Assembly: GCA_022564295.1 (NCBI GenBank)
Contig: JADFLR010000006.1
Span: 62,001-126,000 of the forward strand
DNA length: 64,000 bases
Source of the DNA: Bacteroidota bacterium
GTDB taxonomy: Bacteria; Bacteroidota; Ignavibacteria; Ignavibacteriales; Ignavibacteriaceae
Direction: 5' to 3'
Shown: positions 36,947 through 45,808 of the stretch, one piece after another
How positions within the stretch are numbered: the stretch's first letter is position 1
Layout of the letters: each line of letters opens with the position of its first letter
The notes under the pieces: model-generated
What the model was told of the DNA's origin: nothing
What the model saw: only the letters and a program-made list of their open reading frames with translations
Databases searched by the model: none
Made by a program: the position numbers and the translations under genes

Positions 36947-38164
36947 ATGAGTAATAAAAAATCATCAGCTGGCAATAGAGGTGATAAAATCCGCTCCGAT
37001 TGTTATGTAGAACTCGAGTTGAAAACTTCGGGCGGAATAAAAATCAACCTGAAGAGCAAAGTTAAATCTATGTACGGCGAGTCTATTCGTTTGCTGATAA
37101 AGGATATCTTCAAAACTTTTAAGATCCGTAACGCTTCTGTTTTTGTTGAAGATTACGGTGCGCTTCCGTTTACAATTGCTGCAAGAGTTGAATCTGCAAT
37201 CAAAAATATTTTTCCTGAAACGGAAAAAGAATTTTTACTACCGTTCAATAATAAATCACTTTACAAAACTACAAAAGATCGTTTACGCAGGAGCAGGTTA
37301 TATCTCCCCGGCAACGAGCCAAAGTATTTTATTAATGCTGGATTGCACAAACCGGATGGAGTAATTCTTGATCTCGAAGATAGTGTGGCTCCTGCTTCAA
37401 AACACGATGCAAAATTTTTAGTCCGCAATGCTTTACGAAGTGTGGATTTTTCTAGTTGCGAAAGAATGGTGAGAATTAATCAATTGCCTTCCGGATTGGA
37501 AGATTTAAAATTTATTGTCCCGCACAACATCCATATTATCATAATCCCTAAAGTGGAGTACGCTGAACAGATAAAACAGGTGGGGGAATTAGTTTTAAAG
37601 ATTAAAAAGGAAAAGAATATTAAAAACGATATTTTCTTTATGCCTATTATTGAAAGTGCGTTAGGAGTTATCAATGCTTACAAGATTGCCTCTGCATCAA
37701 TTAATAATTGCTCACTTGCTATAGGTTTGGAAGATTATACAGCAGACATCGGTACGCAGCGGACAGAGGAAGGCAGAGAAAGTTTGTTTGCAAGGAACAT
37801 GGTTGTTAATGCAGCACGTGCAGCAGGTATTCAGCCTATAGATACGGTTTATTCTGATGTAACAAATATGGAAGGATTGAGAGAGAGTGTAATCGAAGCT
37901 AAATCACTCGGATTTGAAGGGAAAGGTTGTATTCATCCAAGGCAGATTGAAGTTGTTCACAAAGCTTTTGCACCCACCGAACAGGAAATTGACAAAGCAA
38001 AAAAAATTGTTGCGGCATTTAAAGAAGCCGGGGATAAAGGTTTGGGTGTAGTATCCATCGGCAGTAAAATGATCGATCTTCCGGTTGTTAAAAGAGCACA
38101 AAACACTTTAAAGTTAGCTAAATTAAGTGGTCATGCTGAACTTGTTTCAGCATCTAATATATAA
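36947..38164 (+). CDS. citE: Citrate lyase: acyl-carrier (CitD)-beta subunit (CitE) fusion
   Basis: 405 residues. Residues ~1-95 match CitD, the acyl-carrier subunit: the SSAG start, GGIKINLKSKVKSMYGE and VEDYGALPFTIAARVESA; Ser17 in IRSDC aligns with the serine that carries the phosphoribosyl-dephospho-CoA group. From about 113 CitE (HpcH/HpaI aldolase fold) begins: RLYLPGNEPKYF, GVILDLEDSVAP with acidic metal ligands, GLEDYTADIG and GKGCIHPRQI. It cleaves citryl-thioester into acetyl-thioester and oxaloacetate. CitD and CitE are normally separate. The last 12 residues, SGHAELVSASNI, are encoded by the repeat at 38130. Confidence 0.85.
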   Translation: MSNKKSSAGNRGDKIRSDCYVELELKTSGGIKINLKSKVKSMYGESIRLLIKDIFKTFKIRNASVFVEDYGALPFTIAARVESAIKNIFPETEKEFLLPFNNKSLYKTTKDRLRRSRLYLPGNEPKYFINAGLHKPDGVILDLEDSVAPASKHDAKFLVRNALRSVDFSSCERMVRINQLPSGLEDLKFIVPHNIHIIIIPKVEYAEQIKQVGELVLKIKKEKNIKNDIFFMPIIESALGVINAYKIASASINNCSLAIGLEDYTADIGTQRTEEGRESLFARNMVVNAARAAGIQPIDTVYSDVTNMEGLRESVIEAKSLGFEGKGCIHPRQIEVVHKAFAPTEQEIDKAKKIVAAFKEAGDKGLGVVSIGSKMIDLPVVKRAQNTLKLAKLSGHAELVSASNI

Positions 38165-38195
38165 TGAAGATTCCGAACCAAGTTCGGAATGACTG
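38130..38195. repeat. Palindromic repeat providing the end of the citDE fusion
   Basis: GTCATGCTGAACTTGTTTCA and its partner TTCGGAATGAC flank an inner second hairpin (GATTCCGAACC...GTTCGGAAT). The first arm is translated as HAELVSAS at the C-terminus of the CitD-CitE protein, and the stop codon TAA comes right after it. The rest fills the gap to citF. Confidence 0.75.
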
Positions 38196-38213
38196 TAAGA
38201 AAGATTATACACT

Positions 38214-39800
38214 ATGAATTTAATTAAAAACGCAGCAGGCAGATTAGTCCCAACATTAGTGAATGGGAAAAAACAAATTCCTTTTAGAGGTGTTAATAAA
38301 TATAAACCCCTAGGCAGCAAAACCGTACCGACTATACGCAGTTGTATTGATTATCCATGGGATGGGAACAAAGTACAGAAAAATTTGAGGGAAGCATTAA
38401 AAAAAGCCGGGCTGAAAAACGGAATGACAATTTCCACTCATCATCATCTGCGGAACGGCGATGCTTTAACCAATCTTCTTTTCGATACAATTAAAAAGAT
38501 GGGTGTGAAAAACATAATGTGGTATCCATCCGCTTCATTTCCGGTTCATTCACATTTAATAAAATACCTAGAAGACGGAACTATTCATCACATTGAAGGA
38601 AGTATGAACGGACCTTTGGGCAAATTTGCTTCACTAGGTAAGATGAAAGGTACAGGAGTGCTTCGTTCGCACGGCGGAAGATACCAGGCAGTTCAGGATG
38701 GCGAGATACATATTGATATCGCAATTATTGCTGCACCGCAAGCTGATCCATTTGGAAATGCAAACGGATTGGATGGTCCTGCAGCATGTGGATTGCTCGG
38801 TTTTGCTTTAGCCGATTCATTATACGCTGAAAGAGTTATAGTGGTTACAGATAGTCTTGTTCAGTTTCCCTGCGTCCCATGGCAAATACAAGGCAACAAT
38901 GTAGATTACGTTGTTGAAATAGATTCACTTGGCGATTCATCAAAAATTGTTTCGGGTACCACGCAGGTTACAAAATCACCTGATAGATTATTGATTGCAG
39001 AGTACGTTGCAGATTTTATTGAAGCAGCGGGAATAATGAAAGACGGTTTTTCACTTCAAGCCGGAGCAGGCGGAACTAATCTTGCCTTTGCAGTTTTCTT
39101 AAAAGAAAAGATGAAAGCAAAAGGAGTGAAAGCCAGATTTATGCGCGGCGGCAGCACGAAGTACCTTGTTGAGATGCTTGAAGAAGGTTTAACAGATTTT
39201 ATTCTTGACGGACAAACTTTTGACCTTGAAGGTGTAAGAAGTATGCGCGAAAATCCAAATCATGTAAACACTTCACCATTTACCAGCTATAATTTTCACG
39301 GCAAAGGAAATTTCGCTTCAATGGTTGATGTTGCAGTTTTAGGTGCAACGGAAGTTGATGTGAATTTTAACGGCAACGTTGTTACACACTCTGATGGTTA
39401 TCTGCTTCACGGTATTGGCGGATGGCAGAACTGTCTTTATTCAAAATGTACAATACTTGCTATTCCATCTTTTAGAGATAGAATACCGGTCATAGTTGAT
39501 GAAGTTACAACTCTTGTTGGTCCTGGTGAATTGATTGATGTTATAATTACTGAAAGAGGAATTGCTATTAATCCGAAAAGAAAAGATTTAATGAAAGCAG
39601 TAAAAAAATCCGGTTTGCCGATCCGCAAGATTGAAGAAATCAAAAATGAAGTGGATGATATATGCGGAGGGCAGCCTGCAAAACCGAAGATTAATAAGAA
39701 TAAAGTGATAGCTATTGTAAAGTGGGTTGATGGTACTGTGATTGATTCTGTTTTTCAGGTAATCAATGTGGAGTCCACCTCTAAGGTGGGCTCCACATAA
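38214..39800 (+). CDS. citF: Citrate lyase alpha subunit (citrate:acetyl-ACP transferase)
   Basis: 528 residues with the two CoA-transferase lobes of CitF. HHHLRNGDALTNLLF and MWYPSASFPVHSHL lie near the start; GSMNGPLGKFASLGKMKGTGVLRSHGGR less its last residues, PQADPFGNANGLDG and LQAGAGGTNLAFAVFLKE follow. CitF exchanges acetyl for citryl on the acyl-carrier domain. With the CitD-CitE fusion upstream it makes a full lyase; the ligase (CitC) and prosthetic-group genes (CitG/CitX) are not in the window. The last residues VESTSKVGST are encoded by a hairpin (39767-39797). Confidence 0.92.
   Translation: MNLIKNAAGRLVPTLVNGKKQIPFRGVNKYKPLGSKTVPTIRSCIDYPWDGNKVQKNLREALKKAGLKNGMTISTHHHLRNGDALTNLLFDTIKKMGVKNIMWYPSASFPVHSHLIKYLEDGTIHHIEGSMNGPLGKFASLGKMKGTGVLRSHGGRYQAVQDGEIHIDIAIIAAPQADPFGNANGLDGPAACGLLGFALADSLYAERVIVVTDSLVQFPCVPWQIQGNNVDYVVEIDSLGDSSKIVSGTTQVTKSPDRLLIAEYVADFIEAAGIMKDGFSLQAGAGGTNLAFAVFLKEKMKAKGVKARFMRGGSTKYLVEMLEEGLTDFILDGQTFDLEGVRSMRENPNHVNTSPFTSYNFHGKGNFASMVDVAVLGATEVDVNFNGNVVTHSDGYLLHGIGGWQNCLYSKCTILAIPSFRDRIPVIVDEVTTLVGPGELIDVIITERGIAINPKRKDLMKAVKKSGLPIRKIEEIKNEVDDICGGQPAKPKINKNKVIAIVKWVDGTVIDSVFQVINVESTSKVGST
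39767..39797. repeat. Hairpin at the convergent citF/acs ends
   Basis: TGTGGAGTCCACC and GGTGGGCTCCACA pair at 12 of 13 positions around a TCTAA loop. The hairpin is translated as the C-terminal tail of CitF; the TAA follows within 3 bases and the acs stop codon lies 5 bases further. It may double as a bidirectional terminator between the convergent genes, although the usual T tract is absent. Confidence 0.7.
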
Positions 39801-39801
39801 A

Positions 39802-41691
39802 TTATTCAGCCAACGTTGATATATTACCAGGATCCACACCAAGTGCTTTTGCTTTTAACACTCTTCTCATAATCTTACCGCTTCTTGTTTTAGGAAGCGA
39901 ATCAACTACTTCAATATGTTCCGGTTTTGCTATGGGACCCATTTCGTGTCCGACATGTTTTCTTAACTCTTCAACAAGAGTATCAGTTCGTTTGTAGCCG
40001 GAACGCAAAATAACATAAGCATGTATTGCATTTCCCTTTATTTCGTGAGGTAATGCAATTGCCGCAGCTTCTACCACAGCAGGATGGCTAACCAACGCAC
40101 TTTCAATCTCTGCACTGCCTAAGCGATAACCGGATACTTTTATTACATCATCAACCCTTCCGATAATCCAATAATAACCGTCCTCATCTCTTTTTGCAGA
40201 ATCGCCGGTTAAATACATTCCATCATATTTACTCCAGTACTGTTCTACATATCTGTCAGGGTCATTCCAAATTGTTCTAAGCATAGCAGGCCAGGGATTT
40301 TTAATTACGAGAAAACCTTCTTCATTTGCTTTTACCGGATTTCCTTCCTCATCTAAAATATCCATTTGTAATCCGGGAAATGGCAGTGTACCTGAACCAG
40401 GTTTCAAAGGAGTACAAGGCATTGGAGTTATCATAAACATTCCGGTTTCAGTCTGCCACCATGTATCCATTATCGGGCATTTTTCATTTCCTATAACCTT
40501 ATAATACCATTTCCATGCTTCAGGATTTATCGGTTCGCCAACTGTACCTAATAATCTTAACGTAGACAGATCGTGACGTTTTGGCCATGCTTCACCAAAA
40601 CGCATTAATCCTCTTATTGCTGTTGGTGCTGTGTATAGAATGTTTATACCATATTTTTCAATCATCTGCCACCATCGGCTTGGATAAGGATATGTTGGAG
40701 CACCTTCGTACATAAAAGAAGTTACCCCGTTTAACAAAGGACCATAAACAATGTAACTGTGCCCCGTAATCCATCCCGGATCGGCAGCACACCAAAATCT
40801 ATCTTCTTCGTGAATATCAAAAACATATTTAAGCGTTGTATAAGTTCCAACCATATAACCGCCGTGCACATGCAGTATTGCTTTTGGCTTACCCGTTGTT
40901 CCTGAAGTGTAAAGAAGAAATAACGGATCTTCGGCATCCATCATTTCCACATTTTCATCGTTACTTGCAATCGGCAGCGACATAAGATCGTGATACCACA
41001 TATCTCTTCCCGGTTCCATATTTATATCGTGTCCTGTTCTTTTAATAACCACAACGCTCGAAACTGTTGCAGCACGCTGTAATGCCTCGTCTGAAATTTG
41101 TTTAAGTTCAATAATCTTTCCACGCTGGTATGCACCGTCACATGTAATCAATACTTTTGATTCACTGTCATCAATTCTTTCATGTAGTGCTTCAACGGAA
41201 AAACCGCCGTAAACTACCGAGTGAACTGCTCCGATACGCGCGCAAGCAAGCATAGCAATAGCAAGTTCCGGCACTCTTCCCATATAGATTGTAACTCTAT
41301 CTCCTTTATGTACACCGAGACTTTTTAAAACATTGGCAAACTTGTTTACATCCCTGTGCAATGCAAAATATGAAAATGATTTAAACTCTCCGTCTTCACC
41401 TTCCCAAATTAATGCGAGCTTGTTACGTCTTGCTGAATCAAGATGAACATCGAGACAGTTGTAACAAATATTTGTTTTACCATCAGTAAACCATTTAAAG
41501 AACGGTTTATTTGAATCATCTAATACTTTATTCCATTTCTGGAACCAATGCAATTCTTCTGCTTCTTTTGCCCAAAATCCTTCATAGTCTCTTTCAGCAA
41601 AATTGTAAAGCTCATCGCATTTTGCATTAGCATTATTTATTACTTCTTCGGTAGGATGGTAAACATCGCCGGAAAGTTTTTTATTAGACAT
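39802..41691 (-). CDS. acs: Acetyl-CoA synthetase, AMP-forming
   Basis: 629 residues, the usual Acs length. LLYTSGTTGKPKAILHVHGG is the P-loop-like A3 motif, DTWWQTETGMFMITPM the A5 substrate region, YLTGDSAKRDEDGYYWIIGR the A7/A8 hinge, and LPKTRSGKIMRR holds the catalytic lysine of A10 that is subject to acetylation. It activates acetate to acetyl-CoA with ATP. It faces citF head-to-head at the 3' end, so acetate from citrate cleavage could be recaptured here; independent roles in acetate growth are equally possible. Confidence 0.95.
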   Translation of the reverse strand: MSNKKLSGDVYHPTEEVINNANAKCDELYNFAERDYEGFWAKEAEELHWFQKWNKVLDDSNKPFFKWFTDGKTNICYNCLDVHLDSARRNKLALIWEGEDGEFKSFSYFALHRDVNKFANVLKSLGVHKGDRVTIYMGRVPELAIAMLACARIGAVHSVVYGGFSVEALHERIDDSESKVLITCDGAYQRGKIIELKQISDEALQRAATVSSVVVIKRTGHDINMEPGRDMWYHDLMSLPIASNDENVEMMDAEDPLFLLYTSGTTGKPKAILHVHGGYMVGTYTTLKYVFDIHEEDRFWCAADPGWITGHSYIVYGPLLNGVTSFMYEGAPTYPYPSRWWQMIEKYGINILYTAPTAIRGLMRFGEAWPKRHDLSTLRLLGTVGEPINPEAWKWYYKVIGNEKCPIMDTWWQTETGMFMITPMPCTPLKPGSGTLPFPGLQMDILDEEGNPVKANEEGFLVIKNPWPAMLRTIWNDPDRYVEQYWSKYDGMYLTGDSAKRDEDGYYWIIGRVDDVIKVSGYRLGSAEIESALVSHPAVVEAAAIALPHEIKGNAIHAYVILRSGYKRTDTLVEELRKHVGHEMGPIAKPEHIEVVDSLPKTRSGKIMRRVLKAKALGVDPGNISTLAE

Positions 41692-41873
41692 TTAATTTCT
41701 CCAATTATTAATAACAAACTCATCTTATTTATTTTTATTTTTTCTGAAAAAAGGATAAATAGATTTGCGTATGAAGTTAAGAGTTGTAAAACCGATAATC
41801 AAGTTTGAGAAATGATAAATATTTCTCTACAAATTATTTCCCGATAATAATTTTCCAGTTTAATAACATCAAA

Positions 41874-43481
41874 TTAATTAGCTTTTGGTCCGGCTGCAAC
41901 TAACGCTTTACCTTCATCGTTATCTGTATACTGTTCAAAATTCTTGATAAACAATTCAGCAAGTTCTTTAGCTTTCTTATACCATTCAGAAGGATCTTCA
42001 TAAGTATCGCGGGGATCCAGGATTACAGGGTCAACACCCGGGAGTGCAGTTGGTGTTTCCAGGTTGAATATAGGTATGGTTTTAGTTTCAGCAGTGTCAA
42101 TCGAACCATCCAGGATTGCATCTATAATGCAGCGTGTATCTTTAATCGATATTCTCTTTCCTGTTCCGTTCCAACCTGTATTTACTAAATACGCTTTAGT
42201 TTTATGAGCATTCATTTTCTTAACCAGTTCATCGCCATATTTTGTTGGATGAAGAGAAAGGAAAGCTTTACCAAAGCAAGCAGAAAAAGTTGGCTGCGGT
42301 GATGTTACTCCCCGCTCGGTACCTGCTAACTTGGCTGTAAATCCTGATAAAAAATGATACTTTGTTTGATCGGGTGATAGCTTGGAAACTGGCGGCATTA
42401 CACCAAATGCATCAGCAGTTAAAAAAATTACTTTATTCGCATGACCACCTTTTGAAACTGGTTTAACGATATTTTCAATATGATATATAGGATATGAAAC
42501 ACGTGTGTTCTGAGTAACCGAGCCGTCAGTAAAATCTATTTTACCGTTTTCATCGACAGTAACATTTTCCAGCAAAGCATTTCTTTTAATTGCATCATAA
42601 ATATCCGGTTCAGAATCTTTATCGAGGTTAATAGTTTTAGCGTAGCATCCACCTTCAAAATTAAATATACCATCATCGTCCCAGCCATGTTCGTCATCCC
42701 CTATCAATGCTCTTTTAGGATCGGTTGAAAGAGTTGTTTTGCCGGTACCACTTAATCCGAAGAAAATTGCTACATCTCCATCTTTACCCTGGTTAGCGGA
42801 GCAATGCATTGATGCAATACTCTTTAACGGCAGGTAATAGTTCATCATTGCAAAAATTCCTTTTTTCATCTCTCCACCGTACCACGTTCCTCCAATAACC
42901 TGCATTTTTTCAGTTAGATTAAACACGGTAAAAACTTCAGAGTTCATACCATGTTCTTTCCATTTTGGATTACTGGTTTTAGAACCATTTAAAACAACGA
43001 AATCGGGCTCCCCATAATTTTCAAGTTCCTCTTTAGCAGGTCTTAAAAACATATTGGCAACAAAGTGTGCCTGCCAGGCAACTTCAGTAATAAATCTTAC
43101 TTTTAAACGTGAATCTTCATTTGCGCCGCAATAAGTATCAACGACAAAAAGTTCCTTTCCTGATAATTGTTTTTGAACTATTGCTTTAAGATCGTTCCAA
43201 ACCTCCTGGGTAATAGGCTTGTTATCGTTTTTAGCTTTCTCCGAAGTCCACCATATTGTATCCCTGGTAGCATCATCCATAACTATATATTTATCTTTGG
43301 GTGAACGCCCCGTATATTCCCCGGTCAAAACATTCAAAGCGCCTAATTCAGTTTGATAGGATTTTTCAAAACCTTCCAAGCTTTCGTTAGTCTCAAAATC
43401 ATAAATCTCATCGTATGATGGATTACGAATAACTTTCTTAATATTTAAAATACCATATTTTGATAAGTCGATAGTAGGCAT
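41874..43481 (-). CDS. pckA: ATP-dependent phosphoenolpyruvate carboxykinase
   Basis: 535 residues, typical for the ATP family. [20 protein letters not shown] is the kinase P-loop, [20 protein letters not shown] the metal-binding region, and [12 protein letters not shown] the oxaloacetate-binding arginine motif. The enzyme interconverts oxaloacetate and PEP. It is expected to draw on oxaloacetate from citrate lyase or the TCA cycle. It is transcribed separately from acs, with 183 bases between; its upstream gap to the response regulator-kinase gene is 305 bases. Confidence 0.95.
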   Translation of the reverse strand: MPTIDLSKYGILNIKKVIRNPSYDEIYDFETNESLEGFEKSYQTELGALNVLTGEYTGRSPKDKYIVMDDATRDTIWWTSEKAKNDNKPITQEVWNDLKAIVQKQLSGKELFVVDTYCGANEDSRLKVRFITEVAWQAHFVANMFLRPAKEELENYGEPDFVVLNGSKTSNPKWKEHGMNSEVFTVFNLTEKMQVIGGTWYGGEMKKGIFAMMNYYLPLKSIASMHCSANQGKDGDVAIFFGLSGTGKTTLSTDPKRALIGDDEHGWDDDGIFNFEGGCYAKTINLDKDSEPDIYDAIKRNALLENVTVDENGKIDFTDGSVTQNTRVSYPIYHIENIVKPVSKGGHANKVIFLTADAFGVMPPVSKLSPDQTKYHFLSGFTAKLAGTERGVTSPQPTFSACFGKAFLSLHPTKYGDELVKKMNAHKTKAYLVNTGWNGTGKRISIKDTRCIIDAILDGSIDTAETKTIPIFNLETPTALPGVDPVILDPRDTYEDPSEWYKKAKELAELFIKNFEQYTDNDEGKALVAAGPKAN

Positions 43482-43786
43482 ATTTGCTCACTTGTTTTTT
43501 AATAATAAAGTTCATTACAGTTTTTCTTTTGATAATATATTGAACACAGATAATGTTTTAGTATTTATTAAAAGTAATAATTTGAAAGATTAAATTTAAG
43601 TATTTTTTAGATATTTTGAATTAATTTTCATTCTTCTTTAAATTACATTTTTATTTATTGGATCAACTTATTGTAACATACTTAATCTACACTGGTTAAT
43701 TTTTATATAATTTTATTATATTTCTTATAACGGTAAGTTATATTAGTGAATAAAAAAAATTATACACGACTAAAACATAGATCCTT
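43482..43786. other. A+T-rich divergent promoter region
   Basis: 305 bases between divergent pckA and the REC-histidine kinase gene, strongly A+T-rich. A long TATA/TTTTA tract lies at 43700-43730. No inverted repeats with strong arms, no RNA-like stem and no TAnnTTTG element were found. Both genes are presumed to have promoters here. Confidence 0.5.
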
Positions 43787-44869
43787 TTGGAAAATATATT
43801 AATAATTGAAGATGAACATCTTATCCTCGAAGCTATAGCTGAGTACCTTCAGCTTGAAGGATATGAATGCACTACAGCTATTAACGGAGAAGAAGGGATT
43901 CAGAAAGCAATAGATGAAACACCCGATTTAATAGTCTGTGATATTAAAATGCCCGGTTTTAGCGGTCACGAAGTGCTTCAAGACTTAAGAGCTAATCCAC
44001 GTACCTCAACTATACCATTTATATTTTTAAGTGCGTTGGTGGATAAAAGTGATCTGCGAAAGGGTATGATACTCGGTGCGGATGACTATCTTACAAAACC
44101 ATTCCAGCCGGAAGATTTACTTAACTCTATTAAGACCCGGCTTGAAAAACATTCGGTAATTAAAAAACGAATGGAAACGTTAAGAGATTCCATAGCTCAT
44201 GCTCTTCCCCACGAACTGCAGACACCTTTAGTTACTATTATGGGTTATGCAGAAATGCTTTCCGAAAAATTCAAAGAAAGCTCTGATGATGAAGCATGGG
44301 AATTTTCCGAAGCGATTCACCAGGCAGGTGTAAGGTTAAACCGGCTTATAAGGAATTTTATCTTTTATGAAAAGTTACAACTGATGAGTAATGATTCACA
44401 ATCAATAGCACATTTAAAAGGAGTTACTGAGATAACACCTGATTTGGTTATTGATACTTCGTATAAAGTTGCTGACAGATTTAACAGAAAAGATGATATA
44501 GATATAAGTGCAGAAAAATCTGTAATCAGTGTTCCGGTGACTTATTTTATAATATTAATTGAAGAACTCTTAGATAATGCTTTTAAATTTTCTAAAACGG
44601 ATACAAAAGTTACGCTTTCCGGTAATAAAAAGGATGAATATTACCAGTTAATTATCATCGATAAAGGAAGAGGAATGACAGAAGAACAATTAGCAAACAT
44701 CAGTGCGTATCTTCAATTTGAAAGAGATAAGTATGAACAGCAGGGAATGGGTCTCGGGCTGACAATATCAATGAAGACGGCAGAAATTTATGGCGGGACG
44801 CTAAAAATAAATAGTAAGTATGGAGAGTATACTGAAGTAATCGTTTCCCTGCCTTTGGTAAAAATGTAA
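43787..44869 (+). CDS. Response regulator-histidine kinase fusion (REC-HisKA-HATPase)
   Basis: 360 residues with the receiver domain first: IEDE, CDIKMPG (phospho-Asp52), FLSA and LTKPF (Lys104). HisKA follows with HALPHELQTPLVTI (His142), then a HATPase with EELLDNAFKFS, DKGRGM and GMGLGLTIS. There is no membrane or sensory domain, so the input must be phosphorylation of the REC domain by another kinase. The start is TTG (43787-43789): the beta-1 strand follows immediately and no ATG is available. The hybrid kinase at 24396 is a possible upstream partner, untested. Confidence 0.85.
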   Translation: MENILIIEDEHLILEAIAEYLQLEGYECTTAINGEEGIQKAIDETPDLIVCDIKMPGFSGHEVLQDLRANPRTSTIPFIFLSALVDKSDLRKGMILGADDYLTKPFQPEDLLNSIKTRLEKHSVIKKRMETLRDSIAHALPHELQTPLVTIMGYAEMLSEKFKESSDDEAWEFSEAIHQAGVRLNRLIRNFIFYEKLQLMSNDSQSIAHLKGVTEITPDLVIDTSYKVADRFNRKDDIDISAEKSVISVPVTYFIILIEELLDNAFKFSKTDTKVTLSGNKKDEYYQLIIIDKGRGMTEEQLANISAYLQFERDKYEQQGMGLGLTISMKTAEIYGGTLKINSKYGEYTEVIVSLPLVKM

Positions 44870-44871
44870 AT

Positions 44872-45591
44872 TTAATGATTCAGCATACCATTTAAATTCA
44901 GTTCTATTTTCTCTTCGCAATAAAACGGTTCGCCAAATTTCTTACCAATCTGAAAGCCATAAAATTTTGCTCTTGCAGCCACATAATCAATAAATTCAGG
45001 ACTGCTTATAAATGTTTCCGGTTCATTACTCTCCGGATTGTGAAACTGCGTTGAGTAAGCCCAAACCGATTTCATTTTAGTTTCAAAAAAGTTGCTGATG
45101 TCCACTATAAATGAGGGTTCAAAAGTGTATGTCTGCATGTAATAAAAAAGTTTTGCAGGGCGATATGCACGTTGGTCAATTTTTTTTTCAGAAGTTTTGA
45201 TTTTTTCTAATCCCGAAACAAACATTGCACGTTTTATTAACTTACTTACACTAATATGATCAGGGTGCCTGTCGTTAAAATAAGGTGCAAATACTATCTT
45301 AGGTCTATATCTTCTCATCAGTATAACAACTTTTCTGATATTACCATTCGATATTTCGATATCACCATCCGGAATAAGAAGGTTTTCTCTTACTGATGTT
45401 TTAAGTATTTTGGCAGCTTCTAAAGCTTCTTTCTGTCTTATCTCCGCATTTCCTCTTGTACCCATCTCCCCCCGTGTTAAGTCAATAATTCCAAGACTAA
45501 TCCCATCATCTGTAAACCTGGCAATCGTACCGCCCATCGATAATTCAGCATCGTCAGGATGTGCAGCAAAAACCAATACATCAATAGTCAT
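44872..45591 (-). CDS. bshB1: BshB1-like GlcNAc-malate deacetylase (PIG-L/LmbE family)
   Basis: 239 residues. AAHPDDAELSMGG is the zinc-binding motif, LTRGEMGTRGNAEIR and FNDRHPDHISVSKLI are typical of BshB1, which removes acetyl from N-acetylglucosaminyl-malate in bacillithiol synthesis. No other bsh gene is nearby, so a general PIG-L deacetylase function stays possible. The gene is convergent with the REC-kinase gene, only 2 bases apart. Confidence 0.85.
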   Translation of the reverse strand: MTIDVLVFAAHPDDAELSMGGTIARFTDDGISLGIIDLTRGEMGTRGNAEIRQKEALEAAKILKTSVRENLLIPDGDIEISNGNIRKVVILMRRYRPKIVFAPYFNDRHPDHISVSKLIKRAMFVSGLEKIKTSEKKIDQRAYRPAKLFYYMQTYTFEPSFIVDISNFFETKMKSVWAYSTQFHNPESNEPETFISSPEFIDYVAARAKFYGFQIGKKFGEPFYCEEKIELNLNGMLNH

Positions 45592-45808
45592 TTAATATTC
45601 GCCTTATATATTTTAGATAATTTTGCGAAAATAGTATGTTTTTAAGTAGTTACGCAAAAATTCAATACCGTTTTGAAATAATTGTTTGAAGAAATAATTC
45701 AGTAACTTTTGAAAAAAAATATTTTTATTTTATTATCATAATACTTATTTTAAAGTAAATACAACAGAAGTTTAACTTTTTCTTAATAAATATTAGGAGT
45801 TTGTTTTA

